NCBI GenBank assembly: GCA_003508835.1
Contig: PUFA01000077.1
Span: 3,424,001-3,488,000 of the forward strand
Length of the DNA stretch: 64,000 nt
Reading direction: 5' to 3'
DNA from: Eonycteris spelaea
Taxonomy: Eukaryota > Chordata > Mammalia > Chiroptera > Pteropodidae
The position numbers and the translations under genes were made by a program. Below the pieces are notes generated by a model. The model saw only the letters and a program-made list of their open reading frames with translations. It had not been told where the DNA came from and did no database searches. Positions 1-12,614 of the stretch are shown in pieces; the first letter of the stretch is position 1; each line of letters begins with the position of its first letter.

Positions 1-440
1 AAATGTGCAGGCTCAGAAACATATTTTCCTTCAAATACCCTAATAGATTTTGAGGAAGACTCATAGTAACCAAGCTCATGATGCTGATGTATAAAAATCA
101 AATATTATGTAATGATTCAAAGTGACCCGTATAACACCCAAGAAAACTAAAATGCAAATGTCAGCAAGGCCACCGGCAGTCATTTGGAAGATAGAATTGT
201 AATTCTGCTTACAAACAACACTTTGATAAATGTTCTTACAGTTAAAGCTTTGGGTACAATATCATAATTTCCTTGAATTAAAGTTCCTGGGACAATGCAT
301 AAGCACATATTTAAGGCTTTTAATGCATATTGCAGAACTGCTTTCCAGAAAGATGGTACCCATGCACAATCCCACTTGCTGTGTATAGAAGTGCTTCCTT
401 CCCCAAACTTTATCAACACTAATGATTAATTTTGGCCATT
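1..440. other. Intergenic, nothing recognised
   Basis: AT-rich sequence with only short shadow frames; no repeat identified. Confidence 0.5.
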
Positions 441-1130
441 TGCCAACTTGAAAAGTGAATAATTATATTTCTTTGTTTTAATTGGCAATTTTAAACTACT
501 GAGAGTGCTAATTTTTTTTTATATTTTCATTGGCAATTTGTCTTTCTTCTTTTTTGTAATGGCTGTTCATGTTCTTTGTTCAATTTTCTATTAACTTGTT
601 TATATTTTTCCTACTGATTTATTGGAACCTCTCACATCTTAAGAATATTAAGAGTCATATATTTTCCAAATACTATTATAATTTTTTCTTTTCCTCTTTC
701 GTTAAGATTTTTAAATAGAGAATTTTTTCTTATTAACTCTTTTATCAAATATTTTCTTTGGTGACATGTTTAGAAAATGTTGCTCCAACATCATGTATTC
801 ATCCCTACCTATTTTCCCTCAAAATTTGATGGCTTTACTTTTTCCATTTAAATGTTTAATCCATCTGGAATTCATTTGGCTGTATAGTGTTAGATAGAGA
901 TATAATTCTATTTTATCCAAATTGTTAGCCAGTCATACCAACATCATTTACAGAATAAATCAAGAACACATTGACATCTAATATCAGAACTCATGCAAAC
1001 AGTATGATGACATTTGAGTATTTTTTCCCCTACTGGTGGTGTCCCTTTCATGCTCATGTGCTCAGTATCTTCATATATTCTATTTCTTCCTTCTAAAAAC
1101 TGGTCCCAAGAAAGAGTTTCATATACTCAT
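440..1130 (-). repeat. Old L1 fragment (antisense)
   Basis: T-rich sequence containing the L1 3'-region pattern in reverse (phrases like TTTAATCCATCTGGAATTCA and CCAACATCATTTACAGAATAA, near 850-960). Heavily decayed. Confidence 0.6.
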
Positions 1131-1254
1131 TTTTAAAACAGCCTTCAAGTACTGAACACCCTCTATAGGTCAGCTCTAAGCTAGATGTCTGCGGATACAG
1201 GACTGAATCAGCCACAGATCCTATCTTTAAGAAGCATTAAGAAATTTTAGGGAT

Positions 1255-1480
1255 AATAATAATATGAATATTTACTACTATTTATTGAACACTTACTATG
1301 TGCCTCTTCACTGAACTATTTTGTAATCATTCCATGTCTCCCTCAGGACAATGAAGGCACTATGTTGATTCTTACTTTTCACCACCTCCTCTTCATTTAT
1401 AAATGACTAAAGGAACAATTATTTCACATGTTGAGACTGACAGGCAAGATGCCATTTGAGTCCAAGCCAGCAGTCCTAAA
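1255..1480 (-). repeat. MIR SINE
   Basis: Reverse MIR pattern: TTATTGAACACTTACTATGTG at the start and the tRNA-derived end near 1440-1480. Confidence 0.7.
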
Positions 1481-2204
1481 GAGAGTATAAAGCTGAGTCA
1501 CGCAGAGAAATTGGTTGGAGGAAATGGGATGAGAGAAGAGATCTGTAGGTCATCTCTGTTGACATGCACCAGTTCTGGATGACCTGCAGAGGTTACCTGC
1601 TGGGACCTAAACAACTACCCAGCCTTCAGAGAATTGACAGAGCTCAGTGGGATGGCCATTTTGCTCCAAAGGTTAATATGGATGCCAGAAGCCAGTACAG
1701 CTCACACACATAATGCCATGAGGTAGAGACTGATGTATGTGTTCTGGTTGGTACTCATTCTGCCTTAGCTCCTTGGTTGCCAGTCCTACTAACCTATAAG
1801 CCTTGAGGCCCAGATGCAGAGACCATAGACGTTCACTTCTTCAATAGCACCTAAAATCACATAAAATCGAATCCCCACCATAAATCCCTTATTCCACAAC
1901 ACTCACAGGGGTTGTGTTTCTCTGCTAAAACACTAATTGATACAATATCTTGAAATGCTAAATAACGAATATAGGTTTGTGGTAGTCTCTGGGGAGGGAG
2001 GAAGAAGAATGGATTGGCTATTAGTTTACCAAGGTCTTCAGTGCTATTTATATAATGAATTACAAATTTTTTCATAATTTATTTGTTATAGTAAATTTAA
2101 AGTAAACATAAAATTGTATAGGTTTTGTAAAATTGTATGTTGTAATAGATTTGTCAGTTAATTAGGCTGGTTGCTGAGTAAACATGATTGAATGAACAAA
2201 TGTG
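1481..2204. other. Intergenic, nothing recognised
   Basis: No gene and no clear repeat seen. Confidence 0.4.
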
Positions 2205-2320
2205 TGCTACTGGGCAAGTTACTCAGCCTCTCTTCTTTTTCATTCCTTCATCTGTAAAATAATAGGATTAAATTATATTTATGAGCCTATTAGATCTAAA
2301 AATTCTTGCACTCCGTCAGT
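2205..2320 (+). repeat. MIR SINE fragment
   Basis: GGGCAAGTTACTCAGCCTCT and CATCTGTAAAATAATAGGAT are MIR core phrases in forward orientation. Confidence 0.65.
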
Positions 2321-3127
2321 ACAATCTATTGATATCTAACTTATTAGGAAATAAAATACCTGTTTTCAAATATTTGAGAGCCCCCATGGAAGACTGTGAT
2401 CTCTTCTAACCCATACTGGCTTTGAGGGCATGGGTTATATTCAATATGATGAATAATTTCCTAGCAATTAAAATTGTCCACCAAAAGAAGAAGATGACTT
2501 TATGAGTAACATGTTCTTTCTTCCTGGAATAGTCAAGGCAAATGACAGATGATTATTTATCATTGGGGGTTACCAAAGAACTTATCATCTTGGGAAAATG
2601 ATCAAGCTAGATGACTTCTCACATCTCCCTGAACTTGAATTTGCTATGTTTTTTGTATAAATATTTTCCACTTATACTATTAACTTAGATGGTTACAAAA
2701 TCATAGTCAAGGTCCAATTTTTTTCAATTATAACAGATATAGCATCACAGTTTCTAATAGTAAATCAAGGCATAAGCAGTCTCTTGCTTGTTAATTTGGA
2801 CATGTAGCCAGGAATAAATAGCACACAGTATGTGTAATGCAATCTTGAAAGTGTTTTATTGGAACAATTCTTAGACCCCTTACATGGAAATGAAAAAGTA
2901 AGAAATGTAAATGAGTGTGATGTCAGACTGATGAAGCAAGTCTCTAGAGATCCTTGGAAGTTAGAATGGATATTAAAATTCATTATGAGTGAATTATAAA
3001 ATAAATGAAAACCAGCAGGGTTAAATATGAGGTTGATGAGTACAAGAAAGGAAAGTTCTTTGGATATCCATGACAGGGAGCAAGCAAGTTCAGGTTCACC
3101 TCTAAGTCAAGAAGGAATTTTCTTCTA
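2321..3127. other. Intergenic, nothing recognised
   Basis: AT-rich unique-looking sequence. Confidence 0.4.
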
Positions 3128-3840
3128 GGTTCCTCTCTTTCAGTGTTTACTCTGTACCAGGCACTGTGCTGGTCACCAGAAATACAAAGGCTTACACTTT
3201 TAAGGGAAGGGCAGACATGTACAACTGAGTGCAAATAATAATAATAATGATGATAGTAATAATGCAGTAATAGCTAAAACTAATTGAGTACTGACCTTGT
3301 TCCAGATACTTCTCTAAGCACTTTATATATGTATATTAACTACTTCATTCTCATGCCAACCCCATGAGGTAGGTACTATTATAATACCTATTTTCTAGGC
3401 ATAGATGAATTAAGTAGCTTACCCAGGTCATGCAGCTTGTACGTGGCAGAGCCAGGATTCAAACCCAAGAAGCCCTAGATCCAGGCTTTATGCTCCTGAC
3501 AATACATCTTATTGCCCCCTTGACATGATGATGTTTCGGCTCTTAGAAATCTAGAGATGGCATGGAGTATAGGGTGCAGAAAGGGAAGTGGCAAGGAATG
3601 TGACTATAAGGGGAAAGTGGAGCTGGCTTATAAAAGACCACGATGGCAGGCAAAGAATATTGAACTTTGTGCTAGAGGCCATTGGAAGCCAGGAGAAGAA
3701 GGGACTTACTTTGGTTTCTAGGTAGATAACTGTGCTGGCAACATGGAGGAAAAGTTGGACTGGAGAAAAAATGTTAGCAGTAGAAAGTCAAGTCAGAAGG
3801 TTATTGCAATAGTCTAGACCACAGATGACAATGTCTAGAA
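3128..3840 (-). repeat. L2 LINE with a MIR inserted (MIR 3255-3530)
   Basis: L2 3' sequence in reverse (CTGTACCAGGCACTGTGCTG, from about 3150) resumes after 3560 with the GGCCATTGGAAGCC and TATTGCAATAGTCTAGA phrases. Between them lies a nearly full reverse MIR (CCATGAGGTAGGTACTATTA at 3361), so the order is a MIR insertion into an older L2. Confidence 0.65.
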
Positions 3841-4600
3841 TTGTGCAATACAAATCAACAACCTTTATTTAAAACCATAAATGTTCAGTAGAGTGCCAAA
3901 GAGCCAATATTAACTACATGTCTCAAGAAAATAAATGGTAAGCTTTGAACCAATCTGTGGGCAGTCTGAATCAAGTCGAATATTCTGGAATGGAGGGCAG
4001 GAAAATTTTTGAGGTTCCTAGAGTGAAATCATGGCCATTTATGGGTACCACTCACCAAGAGAGGCAAAACAAAAAGAAGAATAGTTTGGGAGTAAGATGA
4101 TAGGTTTAGCTCTGTATTTGTGCCTGCCGAATTTTTAGTACACAATTGACAAATACTTTTGAAATCAAATTGAATGACATGGCTGTTCACTAGAGCAGAT
4201 AATCCCTCAGTAGTCTTCAAATGCCACTATCACTTCTGAATTATTACCTGACCTTTAGGATGATGCATTTTGGTGATAGCAGCTCAAAATTTCATCTTTT
4301 TGCAAAATTGCTCAGACAATCAAATGCCAACTTGCCACACATTTTTTCCCACTTTACATTAAAGATTCTACTTATCTAAGTTTCTTTTTCTCTGAAAATT
4401 CAATGTTCTTTAGTTACTCTTATGGTTTTTCCTTGCCTTACAATGTTGGGGTTGTAATAAGGTAAGCAAACAATCAAAAAAAAGATAACACTAAATTGTA
4501 GAACTATAGATATAAAAAAAATAATAAAGTAATTTAAAAGGGGGATTTATTGGGACTTGGAAGTCAATGGGAAATATTGGGAAAAGTGGAAGAAACAGTT
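3841..4600. other. Intergenic, nothing recognised
   Basis: No gene; repeats not identified. Confidence 0.4.
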
Positions 4601-4604
4601 AGTG

Positions 4605-4990
4605 TGGTTTCAAGGTTCTTTTTGTTTATTAAAAATTATTGGGTGATATTGGTTAAAAAAGTCAAATAAGTCTCAAATGTACAATTTAAAAAGTATGTCT
4701 TCTATATATTGCATTGTGCATTCACTACTTAAAGTTAGATTTCCTTCCGCCACTGAATCTTTGACTCCTTTTATTCCTACCTTCCTCTCCTGCACCCCTT
4801 CCCTCTGGTAGCCACTAATCCACAGTTTATGTCCATGAGTCTCCACTTGTTTGTCATGTTTGTTTATTGCTTTTAGTTTTATATCCCACATATGAGTGAA
4901 ATCAGATGGTTTTAAGCTTTTTCTGACTTATTTCGCTTAGCATGATTATCTCAAGATCCATCTGTGTGGTCACAAATGGCTTCTAACTTA
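4605..4990 (-). repeat. L1 3'UTR fragment (antisense), laurasiatherian type
   Basis: Contains phrases typical of an L1 3'UTR in reverse, such as TAGCCACTAATCCACAG and TATCCCACATATGAGTGAAA, with the L1 end toward 4990 at the CATCTGTGTGGTCACAAATG phrase. I recall similar copies in bat genomes. Confidence 0.65.
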
Positions 4991-5759
4991 GCTGAGCATA
5001 TTGATGATAGAGTCATTCATCTAAGTAAAGATTAACATGGAAAGGAAAGTACTGTTTTAGTTGAGGTCAAGGGACCCTGAGATAGTTTTGAGGCACCATG
5101 GTGTCTAGGAGACAGAAATATAAACAACCAAGACATAAACTGGAACGAACAACTTAGGTGATACCTGAAATTATTGTCTTGGATCAAAACAAGCAAAGAC
5201 TATCTTAACAGTGAGATGTCTGATATATAATCCAAAGGCATACAATAATTAATAAAATTATTGCAAAAAGATATATGTGAGAAGAGGAAGAAGTACGTAG
5301 AAACCTAGGGGGGAAAAAGGAATAAAAAAGCCAAAGAGGAGAAGTTTCAGAGAGAAAGGGAAAGCAAACACTGCTCAATGCTGTGAAGCGTCCATCAGTG
5401 AAAACTGGAAGGATCTGTTGCGGTTCCAGGTTTTCTAGTGGCTTCCACAAGAACAGCTGCAGAGGAGCAGTGAAGTGAGGTTATGTTGGGCCCAGGAGAA
5501 AACTTTTGGTAAGAAATTATAATCTCAAGTAGAGACAATTCTTTCAAGAATTTTGGTTAAGAGAGGAGGTAAGGAGAGAACAGGGGTAGCTAGGGAGGGA
5601 CATAGGATTCAATTTACAGGAGAATAATGGAAGCAGTGCTTGGAAGTCAAAATGCTTTTGTCCCTGTATTCCTTTAGGCTCCGTTTGTAAGGTGCTTTTT
5701 TTCTGTGCTTATAAAGAATTTTATGAAGTAAAGATTTCTATAAAATTGACATGAGGCTC
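4991..5759. other. Intergenic, nothing recognised
   Basis: Purine-rich in part (5280-5360). No gene or repeat identified. Confidence 0.4.
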
Positions 5760-5940
5760 AATAAGTACGTTTATTTTATTCACCTTTATCTCTCTTCCCA
5801 AGAATCCATGAGGTAGGTCCTGGGTTTTATCTCCATTTGAGGAAGCCTGCTTCTCAACATCACACACTTAGTAAGTGTCAGATCTGGGTTCGAACCCAGG
5901 CAGCACCAGAGCCCATGCTTCTAACGATTGTGCCATTTTG
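5760..5940 (-). repeat. MIR SINE
   Basis: CCATGAGGTAGGTCCTGGG, then GATCTGGGTTCGAACCCAGG: the reverse tRNA-derived end is unusually well preserved. Confidence 0.75.
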
Positions 5941-6944
5941 CTTCTACATCACAAATGGTACCTACTATTACATATAAAGAGACATCTCCGGCAATAGTGT
6001 CTTGTTATCTGACCTCTGTCTTCACTATCAGGAGCTTATTTCTTCCTCTTGAATTTAACTTAAACACTAAAAAAAAAAAAAAGGATAGCTAAGTCGTTTA
6101 TGTAATTATACCAGTATCCAGACAAAGTCAAACTTGGATATGTTTATCCCTCTGTTTAAGGAAGTTCCTTAGCTACTTCAGCTCACTCTCCAGCTGGGAA
6201 CTAAGGAAGGATCCAACTGGCATGAAAAGATCATGGTCGTCAAGCCACTGGGCAGGGTGTATAATTGGGAGATTTTAAATGGTTTCTGATTGTCAAAGTC
6301 AGAATGGAGATCCAGAGGGGAGCAAAATTTATTTCACGTGAAAACCACTCAAGAGATTTTTATAAAAACACCGTGAAAAACAAAACTCTTCCTTCAAACT
6401 TGGGATCCAAACGTCCAGAGAATAAAACAATGGGGGAGCTATTTCTCTCTCATATTAAATGGAAGATCACAGTTTGCAGCGTGAGTACACACATATTTTT
6501 TCAATTTCCTTATTCTAAGCTACACAGTTAGCAACACGGAATAATATAAAGTTTAAAAATAAATGAAGAAATGTGAAGCCCAAATTTTTCAGTGGAACTA
6601 GAACAATGTACAGAAAAATTGATGTATGGCTATTATAACAGAAGAGAAATTCAATGGCTTTTTAAGCTCCCAGTAATTCAAATGTATAGTATGCTAAGAA
6701 ATATGGGTGTTTCTATCATCATCCATTGGTATACTCGTTCAAGTAATTCTTAAACCTGACATCAAATGAGCATTCAACAAGATTTAAACAAAATATACAT
6801 TAGCTCCTCACTGTGTTTAGAAATTAGTAAATAAAGAATATCATTTAATATTTTTAATTCAAAGAGCAATATATCTGCTTAGCAGGCCTTAGTGAACCTT
6901 TTTGGAGACAAATCTAAGTGTACTAATTAGAAAAAGGAAGCAAT

Positions 6945-7190
6945 ACTTGTTATGAGCCTTTAGGAATCTTAATATGCACTAGGGAGTTATACATACACCA
7001 TCTCAGTATTCCCCATTGCATCTTTCTCTGGAAAGTTCTATTATTACTCTCAATTTGCAAATAAACAACAAAAACAACAACTAACAAACATCCTCAGAGT
7101 TAAATACCTAGTCCAAGTTCACTCAGCTAGCAAGTAGCAGATCTCAGATTGGAACACAGTTCTGTCTGATTTCAAAATTTCTTCCACTTC
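6945..7190 (-). repeat. MIR SINE
   Basis: Reverse MIR with an AACAA-rich insertion; phrases TCAGCTAGCAAGTAGCAGAT and ATTGGAACACAG mark the 5' end. Confidence 0.65.
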
Positions 7191-7639
7191 TGTGAGTAAT
7201 AAAAACCACAATCTTTCAAAATTTGGATATAATAGAAATTAAATAATAGATATTAAATAGCAAAAAGTTTAATTCAGTTTTATAATAAGTTGAATAATAA
7301 TAGGATTACTGTCATGTTCTCGTTCTACATTAAAAAATAAAACAAGTCATATAATAAAAGCAGATTTGTAGGTAAAAATATAATTTACACAGTAATAGCC
7401 CATGAGAATCACAGCATCATTATTAAGAGTCATGAATTTTCCAAAAAATGGCATTGTCTTAGAGTTTGGCTTACATTGAAAAAAAAAATGAATCTATTTA
7501 CTACTTCATGGCATAAAACCCATTGATTATTCTAGTAATAAAATTTCTAGGCAAGACATTAAAAGAATAATTCTATTTCTGTCAACATATTTGAATATAA
7601 GGTGGAAAAATCTCATCTTCAGTGAAAATTGTGTCATAA

Positions 7640-8180
7640 ATTAAGATTATGTATTGCAAGTAATAAAATCTCAACTTAAACTAGATTAAACAATAAATGA
7701 AATCTGTTAGCTTTCATGATAGAAAAGATCAGAAATATGACTAGTTTCAGACAGGATGGGCTCCAGGGTCTCAAAAATATCATATCACCCAGAACTTCAT
7801 CTTACTCTCCATTCCATTCTCTGCCTTTTCCTCAGGCATTGTTTGAAGGCCTTCCCAGCAATCTTTGTAACAGCAATAGCTTCCACAGATATAGACCTCA
7901 TGACCTTGCTTTATACTATTTTGGGGGAAAGTGAGGATCTCCTTTCATTGTTTCTACAGAAGAGAGAGAAATCCCCAAATTATTGCATATTTCACCAGTT
8001 CTGGTTGGACACCCTCATCTCCCAATGATCAAGAGGATAAAATAAATTGACAGAAGCCTCCAGGATTGCTACCCTGTAACTGGAAGTGGGCATCCCTCCC
8101 AAAACACTTGGAATCAGAATTGGGAAGGGCCAGTTTCTCAAAGGAGAACTGAGGATACAATTAACATGGAGCAGGGTGCA
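7640..8180. repeat. Old interspersed repeat, family not named
   Basis: The pattern (aaactagattaaacaataaatgaaatc, then GGGCTCCAGGGTCTC, then a GAAAGAGAG stretch) resembles a mammal-wide repeat that I also see in NOV intron 4 at about 29335-29700. I cannot name the family. Confidence 0.4.
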
Positions 8181-8304
8181 TGGTGTCCCCCAAATTACAA
8201 ACATCCAATATAAGTTGAAAGATTTCTGAGCAAGACAATGACACGAGGACAGATAATCTCGTAAGCTAAAAGAAAATCCACAACAGCAATAAAATTTATA
8301 ATTA

Positions 8305-8480
8305 CATTAGGTAATAGGTATTAATTGACTACTAAGTCAAAATTTAGCACTGTACATGTTTTACTCAATTGAAACATCACAGCTTCCTACAAGGTAGGCA
8401 TTATTATTATGCCTACATTTTACAGATGAGGAAATCGAGATTCAACCAAAATATTTAAGTACTTTTCCATAAAAAAAAGA
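8305..8480 (-). repeat. MIR SINE
   Basis: TTTACAGATGAGGAAATCGAG and CTACAAGGTAGGCATTATTA are reverse MIR phrases. Confidence 0.7.
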
Positions 8481-8574
8481 CAAAACCTGCATCACCTCTG
8501 TAAACTATGTGGAAGAGTGCACATCAACGGAGAAGAAAATCGAAGGAAAATTGCTAGACAACAGCGAGACTCTA

Positions 8575-8970
8575 GATTTATTTCAACAAATACTTATTGA
8601 GCACTTACTGCAGTGTAATAATATTGGGTTGGGCGCTGGAGGCACTGTGCTAGGTGCTGAGTTGAAGAAAAGCCTACTTGTGACTCTACCTGTCAAACAG
8701 TATGCCCGATCTAGACTTCCCATGATGCCTCACACCCACCAAACCTCTCCTGCCTCAGGGCCTTTATATATGCTATTCTTTCTCCTTTCTCTCTCCCCAT
8801 AAGCCCCCTCACTTCACATATCTCCTCATCCTTAATTTGCATGATACATCACTGTCATCATTAATATCCAAACTCTTTGTGTCTCTGTCAATTTACCGAT
8901 TAATATCAACATAAATTCAAGGTTCTTAATCTCAGCTAGGCTCTCAGTTCCACCTAAAGCCACACTAAGT
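8575..8970. repeat. L2 fragments in opposite orientation
   Basis: 8575-8680 is an L2 3' end in reverse (CAACAAATACTTATTGAGCAC). 8685-8970 is forward L2 with the CTGCCTCAGGGCCTTTATAT phrase. Confidence 0.6.
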
Positions 8971-9239
8971 CTCTCTACTCAGTGTCTCTCTTTCTGCAAT
9001 TACAAGTTCAAGCCTTCACCAGTCTCCTCGGGTCTCTGGCTCTATCACCTTCTCATAGTCTCAGCATTCTACCTCATCTACTGCATCATGAGAATATAAA
9101 AATCACTAGATAGGAACTTTCTTAGGTATACCCCTAACACTAACCCTTACTCCATCTAATATGGTGGGTCCTCAGGATCTTATTTTTTCCATAAAACTTT
9201 CCCTTGAATTATAAATACAAAACACTTACTTTGTAATTG

Positions 9240-9800
9240 TTTCTGAATTTTTTTCTCTTCTTTCCATCTCCACTGCCAGATGCTGGTCTAAGCCATCATC
9301 ACCTCTTAGCTGGACACCTTCAGTGGCCTCCTAACTCATCTTCCTACACATCCTCTTGTTCCATCCAGTCAGCTCTCGAGTTGGGTTATCTGTAGATCAT
9401 ATGATACTACTACTGAAAACAGTTAATGGTTTCCCTTTGCTAAAAACAAAAGCCTTAACACAGACTGCATAGACCCACAATATCTAGCTTCTAACTTTAT
9501 GGGCACCCTCATTTTACAATCATCTCTCCATTGCTCAGTACCCTTTAGCAGTCTCTAGAACTCATCAAGTATACCCTGCTGGGATCCTTCGTTTATTCTG
9601 CTCCCTCTGCCTGACATACTTTTCCTCTCTTTCAGCTGCCAAAAGTTGATTCATTCTTCAGATTTTTCATTAAGTGACATTGACAATTACAAAAGTGATA
9701 ATTCTTTGAGACTGGCTCCCCCCAAATTAAGAGGTTAGTAGCCATGTTTTCATTGTCATCATTGTACTCACAGTGTTTGAAACATGGTAGAAAAATCAAA
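9240..9800 (+). repeat. L2 LINE
   Basis: Forward L2 3' region: GGCCTCCTAACTCATCTTCC, then CTGCTCCCTCTGCCTGACAT. Confidence 0.7.
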
Positions 9801-9859
9801 ACACATTCTTTAAGTAAAGGCGTAACTGAAGTACAGATTTAGGTAGGGTATGCTAACTA

Positions 9860-10130
9860 CATACATAGGAGTCCCAAAAGGCAACAAAATTGCAGAAACA
9901 ATAACATAAATTAAATGCTGGAAGAGAACTTTTCAGAAATGAACTTGAGTCTGAACAGACAAAAATGTTACAAAATACAAGGCACGGAGACTAACAGTTT
10001 CATATTGCATCCAAGGAGAGAGAAGAAAAAAGTTTACCTTCAATAAAGAAATATATGACCTGTCTCAGTAGTATCTTCTCTAAATGACAAAATACAAAAG
10101 ACAACGAATTGACAACTATAAATGCCTAAG
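9860..10130 (+). repeat. Probable L1/HAL1-related fragment
   Basis: A-rich forward sequence including CATCCAAGGAGAGAGAAG and a polypurine bias like L1 sense strand. Weak support. Confidence 0.35.
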
Positions 10131-10159
10131 AGACAATAATCTGCAAATGACTATCTAAT

Positions 10160-10420
10160 GGACCACGTGGTGTAAAGGTTATGAGTATAGTCTTTCAAAT
10201 AAGACTGCCTGCATCCAAATTTTGACTCCGCTTATGGCTTTTTATTATTATTATTATTTTTACCTTTTGCAAGTTACTTAGGCTTTCTGTGATTCAGTCA
10301 TACCATCTTCAAAGTGGGGATTATGATAAAATCTATCTCACAGAAGAATTAAATGAGTCAATATGTGCTTAGTGCTTGTAACAGCTCTACCTAAATACAT
10401 TATTATCTAAAATGAGAATT
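10160..10420 (+). repeat. MIR SINE
   Basis: Forward MIR from GTGGTGTAAAGGTTATGAGT to ATTAAATGAGTCAATATGTG, with a TTA microsatellite inside at 10240-10262. Confidence 0.75.
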
Positions 10421-10429
10421 TTGTTAACA

Positions 10430-12440
10430 AAGAATTCTATGTCCAGCCAAGTCATTCTTTAGCTGCAAAGGACTTCTTCATATGCAAAGGCTCCTCAGCA
10501 AGTATATAACTCTCCTGTCCCTTTGAAAAACTAAGAAATGAATCAAAGTGAAGAACGAAAAAAAAGGAAAGTCAAGGCATAAAAGAATTAGAAGTAATCA
10601 TCGCAGTTATCTTTAAAGATTATATTATGTAAAGTTATTTTAAATATGATTATAGCTTAATGCAAGTCGAAATTGGCTCTTATAATAAATATGTATGTAA
10701 TATAAAATTTTAATAAACAACATTTAGGATTAGAAAAAAGGGTATATTCCCAGTCTCATTAGGAGAAAATGAATAATAGTAATTTTTTAGCTAAATAATT
10801 AACATATTCACTTCAAGATATTTTCACGTAAAGATAATTTTCACTTAAAGATAATGACAAAATTAAAACAAGTTATTTACTCTCTAGATCATTGAGGAAA
10901 TGGGTGAGGTTAAGAACTACCAAATAAAAAAACAAAGAAAGAAATAAACAAACAAAAAACCTCATTTAGATAAAATGAAAACAAGGAAAAGAAGAATAAA
11001 GTAAGATAACACAAATATTAGAGAGCATAAAACAAGATAAGAGAGGCAAGAAAAATCTTATCGGTTTTGACGATAAACATAAATGTATAAATCTCACCTA
11101 TTAAAACACTGAGACTATGGATAAGTCAATGAAAATAAACTATGATACTATTACTGTGTGCTGTTTTAAATATAGAAATGTATATATATAAAGCAAAATG
11201 ACCTGGGAAGTTTAAAAATCAATGAATCATCAAGGATACATCAGAGAAACATAAAGAAAAATAAAATGGAAGTTGAAAAATTTATGTCAGATAAAATAGA
11301 ATCCAAAGGAAAATTATTAAAGGATACAATAGGAAATATTTTATATTAAAAGAAATTTATAATTTATTATAAAGAAAATGTACTCTATACTTTTAATATT
11401 TTTAAAAAGTTCATAAATACACAAAAAAAAAATAAATTTCATTGAAAACATCAGCATAATCTTTTGTCAAAAATTTAAAAAGTGTGAAGAATTATTGATC
11501 TAGTAGTTTAATTATATAAGTAATAATGTTGATTAAATATATACATACATAATATTATAATCATAGAAAATAAATTTTTCAAATTCTATGAAACACTTAC
11601 AAAAATTACGGTGACATTTTCCCAAATTCTAGAGAAACAAATGATTCCCAGGGAAAATAAATTCTTCCTATACAAGAGAAAGAAGGAGAGTTTTCAAATT
11701 TATTTTTACAAGCTAACATCAAATTCTAACAGAAACTACAAAAAAACTATAAAATCATTTCATTTATGAATATGAGCACACAAATCCTAAATAAAAACTA
11801 ATAAATCAACTTAGCAATAAATACCATAATCGATATGTCCTTTTCTGAAACACAAGGGTGATTTAATATCAAGAATTCTATTCACATAAAATACAATATA
11901 AATAATTCAGTGAAAAAATCTACATAATGTCTACATATCTATACAATAGAGTGACAAAATGTGTTCTGTGAAACTCAATAAACAGTACTGATTTTAAAAG
12001 TTTTCTTTAAAGCAATAGTTATTAGTACCCTTATTGATAAAATGCTAGAATTATCATAGAAGTCAAGAAGACAAAGATATCTGCTATTATCTCAATAATT
12101 AACATTATTTTGGAGTTGGTAGCAGTGCAATAAAACAAGAGAAATATAAATAAAACATCTAAAAAATGTCATACAAATTATTAGCATTTGTAGCTAGTAT
12201 GATTGTCTTACTAAAACTACAAGATAATTAAAGGTATGAATGAAATTGGACTGATGATAAATTGCAGTAAAATCATCATGTCCAATATATAACAAATCAC
12301 ATTTTAGACAATATTGTCAAAGCAGTAGCCTCAACAAAATACTTTTGAACAAACTTAATAATCTAAAAACAGTATTTATATAAGGAAAATATTAACTGTA
12401 TAATGGGGCTATTAAAAAATTAAATAATATTGTGTTCTTG
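10430..12440 (+). repeat. Old L1 ORF2-derived block
   Basis: A-rich forward sequence. About 11640-12440 follows the L1 reverse-transcriptase region (for example the phrase near 11860-11880 ending in AATATCAAGAATTC, and the region 12050-12170). All frames are broken. Confidence 0.6.
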
Positions 12441-12454
12441 GTTAGAGAAAAACA

Positions 12455-12610
12455 ACTACAATAAAAGTAGTTAACATTTCTTAAGTGCATTGCAAAAGCC
12501 AGAGTCTCCTAAATACTTATAAATATTACCTTATTTAATCCTCATAAAAATTCCTGAGGCAGTTCAATAATTATTTCCATTTTGAAAATGAGTAAATATT
12601 TCTTTTTCAA
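12455..12610 (-). repeat. MIR SINE between L1 blocks
   Basis: Reverse MIR: ACCTTATTTAATCCTCATAA and CCATTTTGAAAATGAG. It separates two L1 pieces. Confidence 0.65.
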
Positions 12611-12614
12611 GTGC